Source: Amyloporia xantha
Lineage: Eukaryota; Basidiomycota; Agaricomycetes; Polyporales; Adustoporiaceae
Direction of reading: 5' to 3'
Assembly: GCA_036971615.1 (NCBI GenBank)
Contig: JAYKKR010000004.1
Location: forward strand, 1,736,001 to 1,800,000
DNA length: 64,000 nucleotides
Notes under the pieces: generated by a model
Told to the model about the DNA's origin: nothing
What the model saw: the letters and a program-made list of their open reading frames with translations, nothing else
The model's database searches: none
Part shown: positions 46,048 through 58,172 of the stretch, piece after piece
How the letters are laid out: every line of letters begins with the position of its first letter
How positions within the stretch are numbered: the stretch's first letter is position 1
Position numbers and translations under genes: made by a program

Positions 46048-46323
46048 TGCGCCATGGGGTGAATGGGTTGGTAGGCCAAGGCAAAATGCAAGGCAAATTT
46101 GAGGAGTCGATGGTGGATCGGGTGATCGCCTCGAGGGAAGGTCATGGCGAAGATCCGTCGGAGATAAGCATCGGCCAAGTATCTGAAGGTGATCGCGTGG
46201 ATATGATCCGTTGTTGATAAGGGATCAGGAGGCAGGGGCGTGAGAGATCGCCATTCAGTATGAAAAGGAAGCTGTCATGGATCACAATAAGCCAATTGTC
46301 ATCTGTCCGCAGTGATACGGCCA
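46048..46323. promoter_or_regulatory. Divergent promoter of WWxW and transposase genes, element 3
   Basis: 276 bases between divergent starts. AT-richer than the genes, without an obvious TATA box; I could not find the GGCCAC/GGTGAC box of element 1. Its role as a shared promoter is inferred from the gene layout. Confidence 0.35.
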
Positions 46324-49300
46324 TGGCCCGCACGAAGAAGCAACATGTCAGTGGCGATGCGGTGTTCGTGCATCGCGAAGAACGGTGAACTGCAAGAGGC
46401 GCCGTCACATACGTTCCCAAGGAAGCACCGCTACCGCGTGCGCATGTGCCGACAAGCGCATCAAGATTGCCGTCGAAATCCCCTCTAAAGCCGCGTCTCA
46501 TGACGCATATTCCGAACCCGTGCAGGAGCATGTGGTGTTTGACGATGTGATGCCGATGAAGAGTCTGCACAAGGTGAGTACCGTCGCCTTATTTGGGTCG
46601 CTCAATGTCAACGCCGAAGGCGGGCAGTCGCAGAACGACTTTATGCGCGAATGGCTTCCACTTCGCGATGTGTATCTAAGCCACATCATCGAGCTAGAAG
46701 CTCCACCAGGTGAGAGACGATGCAGCAAATGCGCTGATGCGCATGGCGATTGGCGCTGCTTGGAATGCTTTGGGCGCCCCGTGTATTGCGAGGACTGCCT
46801 GCAGTTGACGCATCGCCGCATGCCGCTGCATCGGGTGGAGAAGTGGGCGGATGGGTTCTTCGAACCGGCGTGGCTTCGGGAGGTTGGGGTGCGGATGCAT
46901 CTCGGGCATGATGGCGAACCATGTGTGGATGCGGAGTCCCCGATCACGCCGCTGGATGGGGATGCTGATAGCGATGGCGAAGACGACGACGTGAGTGACG
47001 CCGGGGACAATGAAGAGGATGAAGAGCCAATCAAAGCGGACTCGACGGGCGCCGCGAAGTCACTACGCGTTTGACACTTTGACCATTGTAGATGTTACGG
47101 GGATGCATAGCCTGGACGTTGTGTGGTGTCGTTGTGATAACAGGCTCACTCGAGACCTGCAACTATTGGACATGGGCCTCTATCCTGGGAGCACCAAGCG
47201 GCCACGCACTGCGTTCACATTTCGGGTGTTGGATGATTTTTGCTTACCAACAAGGAGTGCAAAACCTCGGGGATGAATTACTACAGCAAGCTTCGACGTG
47301 TCACAAACTCCGCGTTCCCGCATTCAGTGCAGGTAAGCCGCTATGTGCATATGAAGCTGTTTTCGCCGTTGAGAAGGGGCTAGAACCGTTACAGAGAGCT
47401 TCTGCGGGTGTCCCGCCAATGGCGAAACCTCAAATACCGCAAATGGCATGGATATGGTCATGGCGCCTCCAACGCGATACCAGCTGGTGGCCTCGCTTTG
47501 GGGTGCCCGGCATGTCCCAAGCCTGGCGTGAATCTCGCTTCCGGATGGCGTGATGACCCCGTACAGTGAGCCATGTAAGACGTTTTTGGGCGGCATGTGT
47601 AACGCGATAGCAGATGGAAGTACATGAGGAGCATCGTAATGGACAGCAACTTTAGCGCAGAGCATCTCAAGATGCGTCGCCCAGAGGACGACGTCATTCT
47701 CAGCGATGGCGACGCTTTCATGGTGGGCGACGACACCTACAAGAAGCATCTCGCTGTCGCCATCGAGCATAAAGAGGTCCGTGATCGACTCCTAGTGGAT
47801 GAACCATTGGACGCTCATAGCCTATGTAGAAATCCTTCTGTCACGATCATCGCGCCGTCAACCAGGCGAATGCAGATCGCCATAACCTTGAAGCCACGGG
47901 GATTGGCGCCGCGGCCTGTGCGCGCCATGGGTTTTTCATGCCGCATGCGGTGGTTGATTTCCAGAAAGGCGAGAGGTAAGTGGTTTGCTATTTCCTTTGT
48001 TCACTTACACCCGCTATCAGACAGATGAACATGGATTACGCGCTGAGCGAGGTGCTCGCCACCATGGCGGGTATCCAGGTGCTGCTGGTGATGTACGACA
48101 TCATGTGTCAATACGGCATCAATCTCATGAAGCGGTTTGGGGAGAGTGAGTATTTGCACATGCCGCCGAACGTGGAGATACGGCACGGAATAGGCCTGTT
48201 TCATGTCCCACGGCCATCAAGACACATGCTTTCCTCGCTACTCACCCAACTTCATTCCCGGTGCTGGTCAGATTGATGGCGAAGTGATTGAAACCCTTTG
48301 GGCGCCGTTGAATCTCATTTCGGGTAGCACACGCGGCATGACCACAGCACATAGAAAGGAAGTCATTGACGATCACATGAATGATTCCAATTGGAAGAAG
48401 TTGACCGGGATGGGTGGGCCAACCTTGACATTGGTGGAGAGGTTGATTGACTGTGGTTTCAACAGCGAACACCCTTGTTAGGAAATGGCGAAAGGCCAAA
48501 GCCGGCGCCATGGAGAGCGGGGACGTGTTGGAGTTCATTGAGAGATCGAGCACGGAGGAGCAGCTAGGAGAGTGGCGAGCCGCTGAGGGCGAGGCGCTCG
48601 CCATGCGTGACGCTAAAATCAGCGCGATGGATGTCTTTGACGTGCAGATGAGAAAGGGTGAGAGTTCACAGTATAGGGTACGGCCATGAGTAATGATGTG
48701 GCACAGCACCCACCCGGATGCAGATCCAACTTCAACTAACGCAAACGGAAACATCGCAACATCGCCATCAGGGCGTAGCTGCATGGATAGCCACGGGCAT
48801 GAAGATTCAGGAATTGCAGTAGGTAGCGTCATTGAACATCGGGTGCCAAGCTCACAACAGGTCTTAGGTTGGTCATTAGCCAACTGAAACGGAAGATGGG
48901 CCGACATCCGCTGGTGGCGGACCGCCTTGCGCTGGAGGAGCGCCGTCAGCGCCTTCAGAAGCGTATAGTGACATTCGAGTCCAAAGCGGCTTCGTATGTT
49001 CCACTTGTGGCCAAGCCCGATGGGAATGGCGCCGCAGAGGCTTATGACGGGTCTGAATGGGATGCACTGGAGGAAGATGTCAATCCTCTTGATGAGATTT
49101 ACACCGGTGAGATCGATTCTGGAATCCAGCCTGAGAGCGCCATCATTTCGCTTCCATCGCAGCTTGGCTACGATGTTGTCGTGGCCAGCGGTTTAGAGGA
49201 CATCGCTTCGGAGGAGTTGAGTTTGCGCATTGGGCAGGCCAATGACGCCCTTCATCAGATTCGCCTCGCCATTGGTTACAAGTCAGTGCTGTTTTCGTAC

Positions 49301-49886
49301 GGCGGTTCGTCATGCAAAGAGCCAGCGCCAAAAGCTCCGGTCCTGGGACGAGGTCATCTCCACGCAGAGGGCGGTGCTAGAGAACGTGTGCATTTACAGT
49401 CAAAGCCGCCACGCCATCCTCGCTCTGAATCCGACTGACGCCATCAAAGCGCGCTTCCGTGCCATTCAACATGATGACCTCAAGGCGATCACCGCGCTGC
49501 TCGACAACTCCATCCGAGGAACACGGCAGGACAAGTTGTCCTGGATATGGACCGTAGACATCGAGGGCGATTCAACGCAGTCCAACTGGTTGACGGAGTG
49601 TGAGTGCGCTTGTGGTCCGTCCAATGCCCGCAATGCTGACTGCAGCGCGCCAGTGCATCGCGTCAACTGGTTCCGTGCAAAATCACGTAAGGATAGGTGG
49701 GCGGAGGAGTTTGTCATGGTCACGGCAGAGATGGCGTGGACGCAGGCGAGCTTCCATAACAAGGCGAACCTATGGCGCTCCCGCCTCTATGGGCCTCCAG
49801 GTCATGTATGCTATGCGCGCCGTCAGGCCTCGCTGTGGACGCGCATGGCAGAGCATGCCGCTTCTCGCTTTAATACATGTGTGTGA
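46324..49886 (+). CDS. CxC2-KDZ transposase, element 3
   Basis: Exon 1 (46324-46573, ending SLHK) is basic and has a one-base break near 46385; exon 2 carries the CxC2 cluster (CSKCADAHGDWRCLECFGR, CEDC, MPLHRVEKW). Then: VTGMHSLDVVWCRCDN, IVMDSNFSAEHLKMRR (first Asp), NQANADRHNLEATGIGAAAC, QMNMDYALSEVLA, LLVMYDIMCQYGINL (second Asp), HGHQDTCFPRYSPNF, DGEVIETLWAPLN (Glu). The C-terminal part has QLKRKMGRHPLVADRLALEE and LSWIWTVDIEGDSTQSNWL, ending at 49886. Breaks: a T run at 47237-47241 and an extra base at 48206-48210. All catalytic blocks are kept. The residues SNF replace GNF of the other copies at the first catalytic site. Convergent with TET/JBP. Confidence 0.85.
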
Positions 49887-49951
49887 TGGTTCGCCATTCA
49901 CGACCCTACTAGATACACAAACATAGACAACACAAATACAGATCTGTGTAT

Positions 49952-51215
49952 TCAACCATAAGTCCACTCCATCCAGTGCGGTGCCTTGACATTCATCGCG
50001 GCGTGCACTGAGTCCCTCATAAAATAAGCGTAGCATATGCGCTCTCCATCGCATCTCTGAACGCCATGGCGCAGAAGCTTTCCGCAAGCGCAACTACGCT
50101 ACCCGCCTTGTAGTCTATAGCGATATTTGGACCATCCAGCTGCATTTCCAATGCGCCGTAGCTCCCTACCGTGGTGAGAAGGTCGAACCACTGCTTGCGC
50201 AGTTTTTATCGCGGTGTAGCGGCGTCTCGCGATTGCTGATGACCTGAATGCCATTGAAGATCGAAGACCAAGCGCTTACTATTGCGGGATACTCCACTTC
50301 GCCAAGAAGCGACTCCATGCACGTATGTCCCGCAGCATACAGGTCGGGATGCATGACGGACATCATGGCGGATAGGATGGCGGCTGATTCACGGATGGCG
50401 GTCAACCATCGCCATCCACTCTGGCCATCTTGATCGCGTAAGCTCGCCGAAGGCAGCATTGGGTCCAATGGGCCCTGGATGTATGCGCCGTCATTCGCCA
50501 GTCATCAGAGTTAACGGATCGTCAGCGTACCGTGTGACCCAGCGCGTGCCATCCTGGAGACAGATTGACAGTCCCCGGAGGTGTGGTGCAGGTTGATCGA
50601 TCGCGGAAATATGCTTCATGGTTTCGCCAACTGACCCCCGGGGCTTTACGCATCAGTTGTGTTGATAGGTGGGCCGTCGCCAATTGTATCTCCCTCTGCC
50701 GACATAGCGTAGTGAGCGCGGTGCATGGCGGAAGATGAATGAGCCCACCTGGCGATTCACATGAAGGACGCCCGGAAGCACCCATGCTAGGATGCGCGAG
50801 TGCTGGTCGAGGAGCACGCAGGGTTCATCTAGAACCACGGTGGTGTCTGGGAGGAGAGGCGGCCATTTAGTCTTGAGCTGCGCCTCCAGATTCACGTTCT
50901 GTCCGGTGTTGCCCACGCCTATAGCATCAGAATACCGGTCAATGTCCCAGGATAAGCGCACTACTTCCCGGTCAGCGCAGAATGAGTAGATGCCCACAGC
51001 ATCCAAGAGTACACACCAGGTTTGATATATGCCTTTGCGAGCTGGTGCGCGATCTGGCTGCATTCGACGACGATATCGGCGCGGATATGTGTGGGAGGCT
51101 GTGGGTTTCTCGGTTGTCCGGCTGCATTCCGAAGCTTGTGTAGCCAAAACTGAAACATATCGCGCATGCAAGCTGCCAATGTGTCGCTGAGCTCCAAGCC
51201 GCTGCCCGCTATCAT
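49952..51215 (-). CDS. TET/JBP-family 2-oxoglutarate/Fe(II) dioxygenase, element 3
   Basis: Most diverged of the three. Start at 51215 (MIAGSGLELSDTLAACMRDM), collinear with MDLTDE..AAFMQ of element 1. Exon 2 has RYSDAIGVGNTGQNVNLE and VLDEPCVLLDQHSRILAW, exon 3 YFRDRSTCTTPPGTVNLSPG. The last exon has VISNRETPLHRDKN (HxD), KQWFDLLTTVGSYG, the distal-His block LLRHGVQRC and CYAYFMRDSVHAAM (Arg), ending WMEWTYG at 49952-49954. Single-base losses near 50205 and in a T run near 50085 split the catalytic exon into three frames. Convergent with the transposase, divergent from the HMG-like gene. All iron and 2-oxoglutarate ligands are recognisable. Confidence 0.8.
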
Positions 51216-51665
51216 GGCTTACAGACAGGGGATGGATGGAGATACACACCCCATCTCGCATTATTGCTCAATCTGCCATCTACTGACCATGCTGCAACAG
51301 CATGTCCATTAGCTTTGCACACTTGTTTGGTCGATCACATCGTTGAGCAAGCGCTGGCAAGATCAGGCCCAGCCGATCGGCAAGGCGTGATCCAGTGATC
51401 GAGGCGCGTCATTGGCATGTGGACCGCGATTCTCGACCACGGCGCCATTACGCCGGGGCCTCGGCCTGGGAGATGCCGCGCTCCGCCGGAGGGATGCCGG
51501 TCGGGTCTGCCCCGACATGGACGCTTGCAGTGTAAGAGAGATCAGCGGGGTTAGAACAGGACAAAAGTATCACCGGAGGTCAGACACGTCTGGGCAAATG
51601 TTCAGTTGGGAGTGCCCAAGTGTCTGTCATCCTGAGAGCATCTCGGTCTGCTTGTTGTCCTCGCC
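51216..51665. promoter_or_regulatory. Divergent promoter of TET/JBP and HMG-like genes, element 3
   Basis: 450 bases between divergent ATGs, the same length as in element 1. Contains GATCGATCA-like and GCCAATG words; I cannot find the ACATGCTGGAA word of elements 1 and 2. Confidence 0.35.
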
Positions 51666-54600
51666 ATGGGAATAGCTATCCTGCAGGCATATCTAGACAA
51701 GATCCCAGAGCAAATAGAGCGATGGCGCAACACGAAAGGCACTGCGAGGGCACCCATTGTCGATGAGGCTGTCAATATCCTCATGGAACAATTCGCAGAG
51801 CTGACAGATAAAAATGGCCTGAAAAAGGTCAAACCAACAGTTCATGGCATTGTCATCTTCGTCATTCACACATTTCTATAGTCCCTGGGGACCTATTTCA
51901 GCAACCACTACCGAATCGTAGAACCCCAGGTGCCCATCCCTGGAACGAAAAAAGGTCAGCGAGGGATATGTATCAGGAGGAGCACAAAACAGAGCTGCTA
52001 AGGGTGGCCAACGAAAGGACGGGAGGGACGAGGTCTGGCCCACCAGGAGATAGGCGCATACACCAAGGTAGTGAGCGAGTATTGGGGCAAACTGGATGAG
52101 GACGCAAAGGCGGACTACCAGATGAAGGCGGATGCGTTCAACAATGACGCCAAAGAGGTCAAGGCTGGATCTTCGGCGTGAGTGGGAGCGCGACCTTTGT
52201 GCTAAGTTAACGGCAGCTGATGGCGACGCAGGAAAGCGGACAAGGAGCTCATTCTGTTTCTGAGGAAATACGCTCGAGAGGCATACCGACGCCATGGTGT
52301 CAGGATCTTTACGTTGAGTAGCTACAAATCTCCTGATGGGAGAGTCATCATTCAGGAGTGAGCAGGCAATTTGTATCGCCTCTCACCGCTCTGACCGCTT
52401 TTCACAGACACGACTTCAACGATGAGATGGAGAATGGAAAAGCCTTTTCCAAGGTGGACGATTGGCACGCAGATACGATGGTCAAATGGGCCAAGTACAG
52501 CACAGAGGCATTTGATAGCAATCGCGAGGCGGCGTTGACAACGGAGAGGGAACGTCTCGCGGCACACGGCGAGAGCTGCTGGTCGACGATGGCGGTCTCC
52601 CGTTGATACCGCCAATGGATGGCGAGGATGCGCCATCCCTGCCTGTGATGAAATCCATGATCAGAGACTTTCTGTCTACTCACTACCGTAAGTCTTGATC
52701 CACACGGCGCTCACAAAGACGCTGATGGCGCCATAGAACGGGCTGCAGGAAGCGCCAAAGAGAAGTGCCCTTGGCGCGCGCTCAAAGTGCGTGGGGCTGA
52801 ATTTATAGAAGCAGGAATGGTGCCAGACGGCTTCCAATTCGACGATCCGTCGCATATGGTCAGGAAGGACATCATCGCGGTCCTGCATCATTGGAGAGCG
52901 GCGCAAGAGGCAAACAAGGGGCAGTGCGCGTTCCGCTTCAAGGCATACCTGAAGAGCAGGGGACGAGGATTCGGAGCTAATCCCTGCTGTGTATGAGGCG
53001 GCGAGAGCACCCAAAGGCGCTAAAGGCAAGGCGGGCCCCAAAAGAAGAAAAAGAAGGCGGTGAAAAGCGGCAAGGGCAAAGGCGTGCAACGTCTCAGCAC
53101 CGATGACGATAGCGCCGTGGACGACGACACCGAGCACGAGACTTTCAATCTGGACATCGACGTCGGGTCAACTTCCGACGAAGATGATGACAGCGAAGAT
53201 GCAAGGCGCCGCACCCAATTGGGCGCTGCTCTCACGTAGACGGCGTCAGCAATGGCTGGAGGCGGCATCGCCATCGCCAGAATTTCGCGTGATCGTGGAC
53301 GCGCTGCCTCGCATGATGGTAGTGACTTCATTTTCTCCGTAAACTAAGGCTTACCTTGTGAGTGATAGAGTGGGCTGAAGACGACAAAGCGGGCGCCGGA
53401 AGGCGCCGACTGGGCGACCTGGCACAACCCGCATCGACACTTGTCCTATATGGTTCATCGCCACGCCCATGGGCTCGATCCAGTGCTGAAGTGGCTCGAC
53501 TCGAAGCCTTATTTGAACAAGTCCGGCAGGCTGACAGGGGACGTCGGCATGATTGAACAAGTGCTCCTCGTGATCGCCATGATAAGCCGCGATCTGACGG
53601 CGGCACAGTTCGCCTTCCAGGATCCCGACGCCCCGCCTTCGGACATTCCACGCCATGTCAGCGAGAGCACCATACCCTTCGCCGTGATTGCCCAGAGGCT
53701 CGACCCACATGTATCATCGTTGTGCGCGCTGGTGAAGCAGGCACAATCTGTGCAAGGCGACGCGCCATCCATGGAAGGTAGCTCTGTCACCCGCAGTAGC
53801 ACTGCGGCCGCGGCGCAGCCAACACCTTTGGAGGCCCCACCACCGGCGTTGAAATATGGTCCACCACCTCCCCACGTTCCCAGACAGGGGAAGCCATTAC
53901 CTCGCCCTCCCATGATGCCCACTGGGAATCTCAACAAGGGTCCACCTCCCCCACTCCGCCCGAAGCCTCGCCATTTGCAAACCCTGCGGGCGGAACAGGA
54001 GCGTCGTACGCCTGACCCGCCAGCGGCATTGGCGAGGAAGCCGCGCCAATCCTCACATCCCCTAAGATAAGGCGATCGCGAGACGTGCATAATGGCCAAG
54101 TAGCTCAGCAATCCAGCTCGCCGTTGCCGGAACCTCTGCGAGGCACGCAAAAACATTCGCTTCCGTTTCCAGTCACAGGAAAACCGCCTCCAGCAAGGCC
54201 GCTAATGACCACGGGAAGATCGGTCTTTCCATCCATACCTAAGCGCGCCTTGGGTATGAGACCACGTCCACAACTAGAAGAGAGACCGCCATCAATTGAC
54301 GGCGCACCGCCTTCCTCGCCAATGGCGCCAGGGCGCGCACCACCATCCTCCCCATCGCGCTCAATGACGCAACTGTCCGCCGCGGGAGTATGGATTTCTC
54401 CTCCTCTCCACCTATTGCGATGAATCAGCTCTCACCCGTTCGAGATATGAGGGGCCTACAGGTACATTTCTCCGACCGTGAAAATCATGACAGTAAAGAC
54501 GAGAGCGACGGCGAGGCCAATCGTGGTCCTTCTCCCTCACTTCCTGTGCCAAAGCGCAAGACACGCCAAACAGCTCGGCAGGCAAAGGAGATCAATATTC

Positions 54601-54938
54601 AGGCACTGCCAACGGCAGGCGGGTCCTCGATCACGGGTGCTCTCAACGACATGAAGGTCGCCACCCACACTCGTCAGAAGACAAAAGCTAAGGAGGAAAA
54701 GTTGAAAAAGCGAAGTCACCGCGTGAGCGAAGAGGAGGAAGAGGAGGAGGAAGCAGAGAAACCACCCCAACCTCGTGAAAAGCGAAAAAAGGCGGGTCGC
54801 TCAAAGCGGGCTCTGGCGGAGACTTATAGCGATGGCGAGGAAGAGCAGGGCGAGCCTGCCCCCGCCATTCGTAGGTCATCGCGCAAGACAGGTAGGGGAG
54901 CTCAGCCCCGACCCACTAAAGCGCGTGGTCGCCGTTAG
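51666..54938 (+). CDS. HMG-box-like large accessory protein, element 3
   Basis: Diverged orthologue of the element 1 and 2 genes. The N-terminus differs (MGIAILQAYLDKIPEQIERW) but keeps APIVDEAVNILMEQF. Next, IGAYTKVVSEYWGKL and DEDAKADYQMKADAF is the clearest HMG-box-like stretch of the three. Later blocks are recognisably shared: SYKSPDGRVI, LILFLRKYAREAYRRHG, DDPSHMVRKDIIAVLHHW, AFRFKAYLK, a Lys-rich then Asp-rich patch, LDPVLKWLDSKPYLNKSG and GGSSITGALNDMKVATHTRQ. Between these lies a long proline-rich section (PPPPHVPRQGKPLPRPP) instead of the coiled coil of element 2, and the tail is Glu-rich then basic (KARGRR), stop at 54938. Single-base breaks are frequent (for example near 52570, 52975, 53225, 54070). 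Role unknown; probably nucleic-acid binding. Confidence 0.6.
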
Positions 54939-55160
54939 AATACTATTTCTCATGTACACTACCTCGCATTTAAATTCAATGGCGATGATTGAACTCAGCG
55001 CTGCGAAGGATGGCGATAGCGTGCCGCTCCCTGTGCAAGCCCCGTGGCTTACTGTGATGCCGAGGGTGTTGCCGTCATCGCACTCTCAATCTTACTGGTC
55101 GCTGGAGAGTGTACACAATGCATTCATTTGAAAGTACAGCGAAGTTACAAAAAGAATTAT
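54939..55160. other. Convergent 3' intergenic region, element 3
   Basis: Between the 3' ends of the HMG-like and Zn2Cys6 genes. No gene seen. The corresponding gaps in elements 1 and 2 are 365 and 189 bases. Confidence 0.4.
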
Positions 55161-57928
55161 CTAAGGCGAAGCGGGAGGCATCTCGGCGTCCTCGACAGCG
55201 ACGGGTGATGTTGCGGCATCAGGCTCTCGCTCCTCCGCGGCCACGCTCGCCATCTCGTCTTCGTCGATCTCCAAGGAGAAACGCCTGATTGAAGGTGTGG
55301 AGCCACCGGCGGGCGTCGACAGAGCTTCATTCGTGAAGTCCGATTGATCTCCTACAGAGCCACGCTCTGAGGTAGACCACAAAATGGGAGTGGCTCCCTC
55401 GTGAGCGCTGTCCATGATCGCCCTCGCCTTGCGCCGTCGTTGCGCGTCCTGTTCCGCCTTCTGCACAAGCTCCACCAACAGATGTGCCTTGTCCAATAGC
55501 GTCTCGGCCTCCGCGTCGTTGTGGCGAGCGACGTCACGGCGCACTGACTCAAACTGCGCGATGAGCCCCTGTAATCTCGCCTCACCTGCCTCAATGCCCG
55601 CCATCGCCTGCCGCGTCCTCTCGCTCTCATCGCGCACGTTGTCCATCAACGTGTCCACGCGCACCTCCATGTTCGCGACTTGCGCACCAAGGCGATCCAT
55701 CGCCATGTTCTCCTTGGCTGCGCGCAGATCGTCCTGCAGAACCGTGACCATTTCCTCGAGCGCAGCGATGCGAGCGACGGAGTCCTCAGAGCGCACATCT
55801 TGCAGAGTCTGCTCCGCGCCTTCAACTCTTGCCAGTAGGCCGCCAATCTGCCCTCGGCGTTATCAATGCGCTCGGTCATGTTGACCTGCTGCCTGTTGAT
55901 GGCGAGCAGTGACTGCTGGAAGTTGTCGACCATGCTACCGAGCGGTCTTGCCACGCGGTCATTATGTTGATGTTCTTCTCGAGTCGGTGGCCTTGCTCAG
56001 TGAGGTACGCCGTAAATGGCTGGAAATGAGACAGCTCCTGGTCCTGCGCGTAGCGCCTTCATCCATGGCGGTGGGGTCCTTGGAGAATCCTACGTAGTGG
56101 TGGTACTCGCCATGGTGGTCTGGCAGCCACACATTGACTTGGTCAGTTGATCGCGCCGTCCAGAAAGAGTGAAGCCGACTTACATTTTACCTCGCCAGGC
56201 CTGAGCCCAAGCCGCGCCGAGCGATCGCTCGAGCTGCTGGCCTCTGCCTCCTGGAGAGGACGGTCCGCGCGCTCCTTGCCCTTCCCTTTAGCCACCGCTG
56301 GAGGTGGCTTCCCAAGCCACGCCTTCATCGAGCTGAGCGACGTCTTCGGGAGCGGCGCTATTGGGCGGGACGCAGCCGCATCGCTAGTCGCTGACGCCAC
56401 CCGCAGCTGGCTGTCCACCTCCCGCGTCGTCCTTCGCATCGACATCCGCGCTACCCGCCTTGCCATCGTCCTTTTCCCCCTTCTTCATCCACATCCATCT
56501 CATCGCTCGCCTTCGATTCCGAACCCTTCGCCGCCGCTTTGCCCCGCTTGCCTCTATCCTCCACAAACTCCTTCCTCTCCTCATCCCAGCGCGGTGGAGG
56601 AGGCTTGATGCCATTGGCGAGGCTGTTCTTGATGACGTCCTGATACTTGCTTGCCAGGACTGCACCGTAGGGGCCCCTGATCGGATTGCCGCTCAGGTTG
56701 TGTGGCACGATCGAGCAGCCTATCTTGCGCTTCAGGCAGCGCATGCAACGCCGACCGTCCACGACAGCAAGCCTGCATTCAGCTTTGGCCTTGGCGCAAT
56801 TTCCGCAAGGCATCGCCTGAAGGCATGTCAGTCAGCATCGCTTGCCGCGCATCTGGTAAACGTACTCACCGAGACAAATGTCTCCGTCTCCTCCATCTCC
56901 TCACTCTCGCCTTGAGCATCCCTCGTCCATGTCGTCATCTTCGGGCGCCGGCGAGGCCTTCGCCTTTCCCTTTCCCTTCCCCGTCGACGATCCCGCCTTC
57001 GCCTTCGACCGCGTCTGCCTGGCGTCATCATCCTTGCCCGCAGGAGACTTGCGCGATGAAGCCTTCTCGTTCGTCTTCAACGTCGATGGCCCCGCCTTCG
57101 TCTTCGTCCGCGGCTCAGACTTGCCGGCCGTCGTTTCCTCTCCTGCCGCTTTCGCAGTGGTGGTCTTGACTCCGCCCTTGGATGCCGCCTTAGTTCCCGG
57201 CCGTCGTTGCAGCCCCTCCGCGCCGTGGCTTCTTTGTTACTGGTGCAGCGATGACGACGCCCTCATCGCCGTCCGTCGCTGGCGTCGTTCCCTTTGACCT
57301 TCTAGAGGCCGCCCCTGCGTCGTCATCCGCCCCCTTCTTCGCCACTTTCCCTCAACTCCCGCCCGCCTCTGCCTCCTCTGTCACCCCACTTGGCCCCGCA
57401 ACTCCATCCCCACCCAGCGCAACCTCGCTCGTACGCTTGCGCAACAGCGCTGCTGAGCCGTTAGTGATGACGTGGCGTAAGGTTTCGCAGTGCACTCACC
57501 TTTCCACCAAAGGTTGCCCCCGAGGTCTTCGGCAATGTAATCGCCATGCCACACGTATTTGGAGAGGCCATGGCTTTGAATGGCAGGGTCATCAACCTTG
57601 ATGGCAGTCAAGTCCACTCCGCGCTTCTTGTGCGACGCCACCGTGTATTGCGCCATGGCGCTGACCAACAGCGGCGGCACTTGTAATCCCTCGCGGTGTT
57701 TTCCCAGCGCCTTGATCTTCGCGAAGATCGATTGCTAGAGGCGCCATTATACAGACTCAGCGCCACAGTGCTCACCCTGATTGTGTTACAATCACTTACC
57801 ACTTCCTCCCAGAAGTTGCTCTCAAACACCTTGTACTTCGCGTCGCGCTTCCCGGGCAGAAATTTCAGCGCCTCTTCCAGGCGCACTGCGGCGATGATGA
57901 TGTCGCTGTTGATGCTGGAGGCGGACAT
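55161..57928 (-). CDS. Zn2Cys6-like coiled-coil protein, element 3
   Basis: Start at 57928 (MSASSINSDIIIAAVRLEEA), first exon ending NFWEEV before a GTAAGT donor. Exon 2 has LQVPPLLVSAMAQYTVAS and IKVDDPAIQSHG, ending LWWKG before its donor, as in the sister genes. A Lys/Pro/Ala-rich and then Asp/Glu-rich exon follows. The next exon begins MPCGNC...C...CMRC...C with the same C-x2-C-x6-C-x9-C-x2-C-x6-C spacing, then KRKIGCSIVPHNLSGNPI and VIKNSLANGIKPPPP, counterpart of the CIRDKVAPP block. The C-terminal part is coiled coil (RIAALEEMVTVLQDDLRAAK) and the end is acidic at 55161. Divergent from the RSPIDL gene. Breaks near 57000 and 55800. Confidence 0.65.
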
Positions 57929-58172
57929 GGTGGTAGAAGCAAGCGAGATGGGATTTGACAGCTGTGGTGATGGCGGTGGTGGTGGTGGTGGTGGTGGTAG
58001 AAGAAGAGACGAAGTCAGACCCACGCGGTGCATCGCGTTGGTTGATGGCGGGCGCCTGGCGGAAGATCCGCACCCGTTCGATCAGCACCGCACGTGTTGC
58101 GCTCATGGGTATATTAGATGCCTCTAGACGAACTTGGCACGTTTCCGCATTCCTTCCGCCTTGCTTTCAACC
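57929..58172. promoter_or_regulatory. Bidirectional promoter of Zn2Cys6/RSPIDL pair, element 3
   Basis: 244 bases between divergent starts, with a (GGTGGT)n microsatellite at 57973-57998 and a CACGTG at 58090. The GTTGCTGACATAAC box of elements 1 and 2 is not recognisable, which suggests that regulation has diverged in this lineage. Confidence 0.4.

Noticed and set aside
46324..46345. Start MARTKKQ resembling a histone H3 tail
   Set aside because: Similarity of a few residues only, and the rest of the protein is a CxC2-KDZ transposase.
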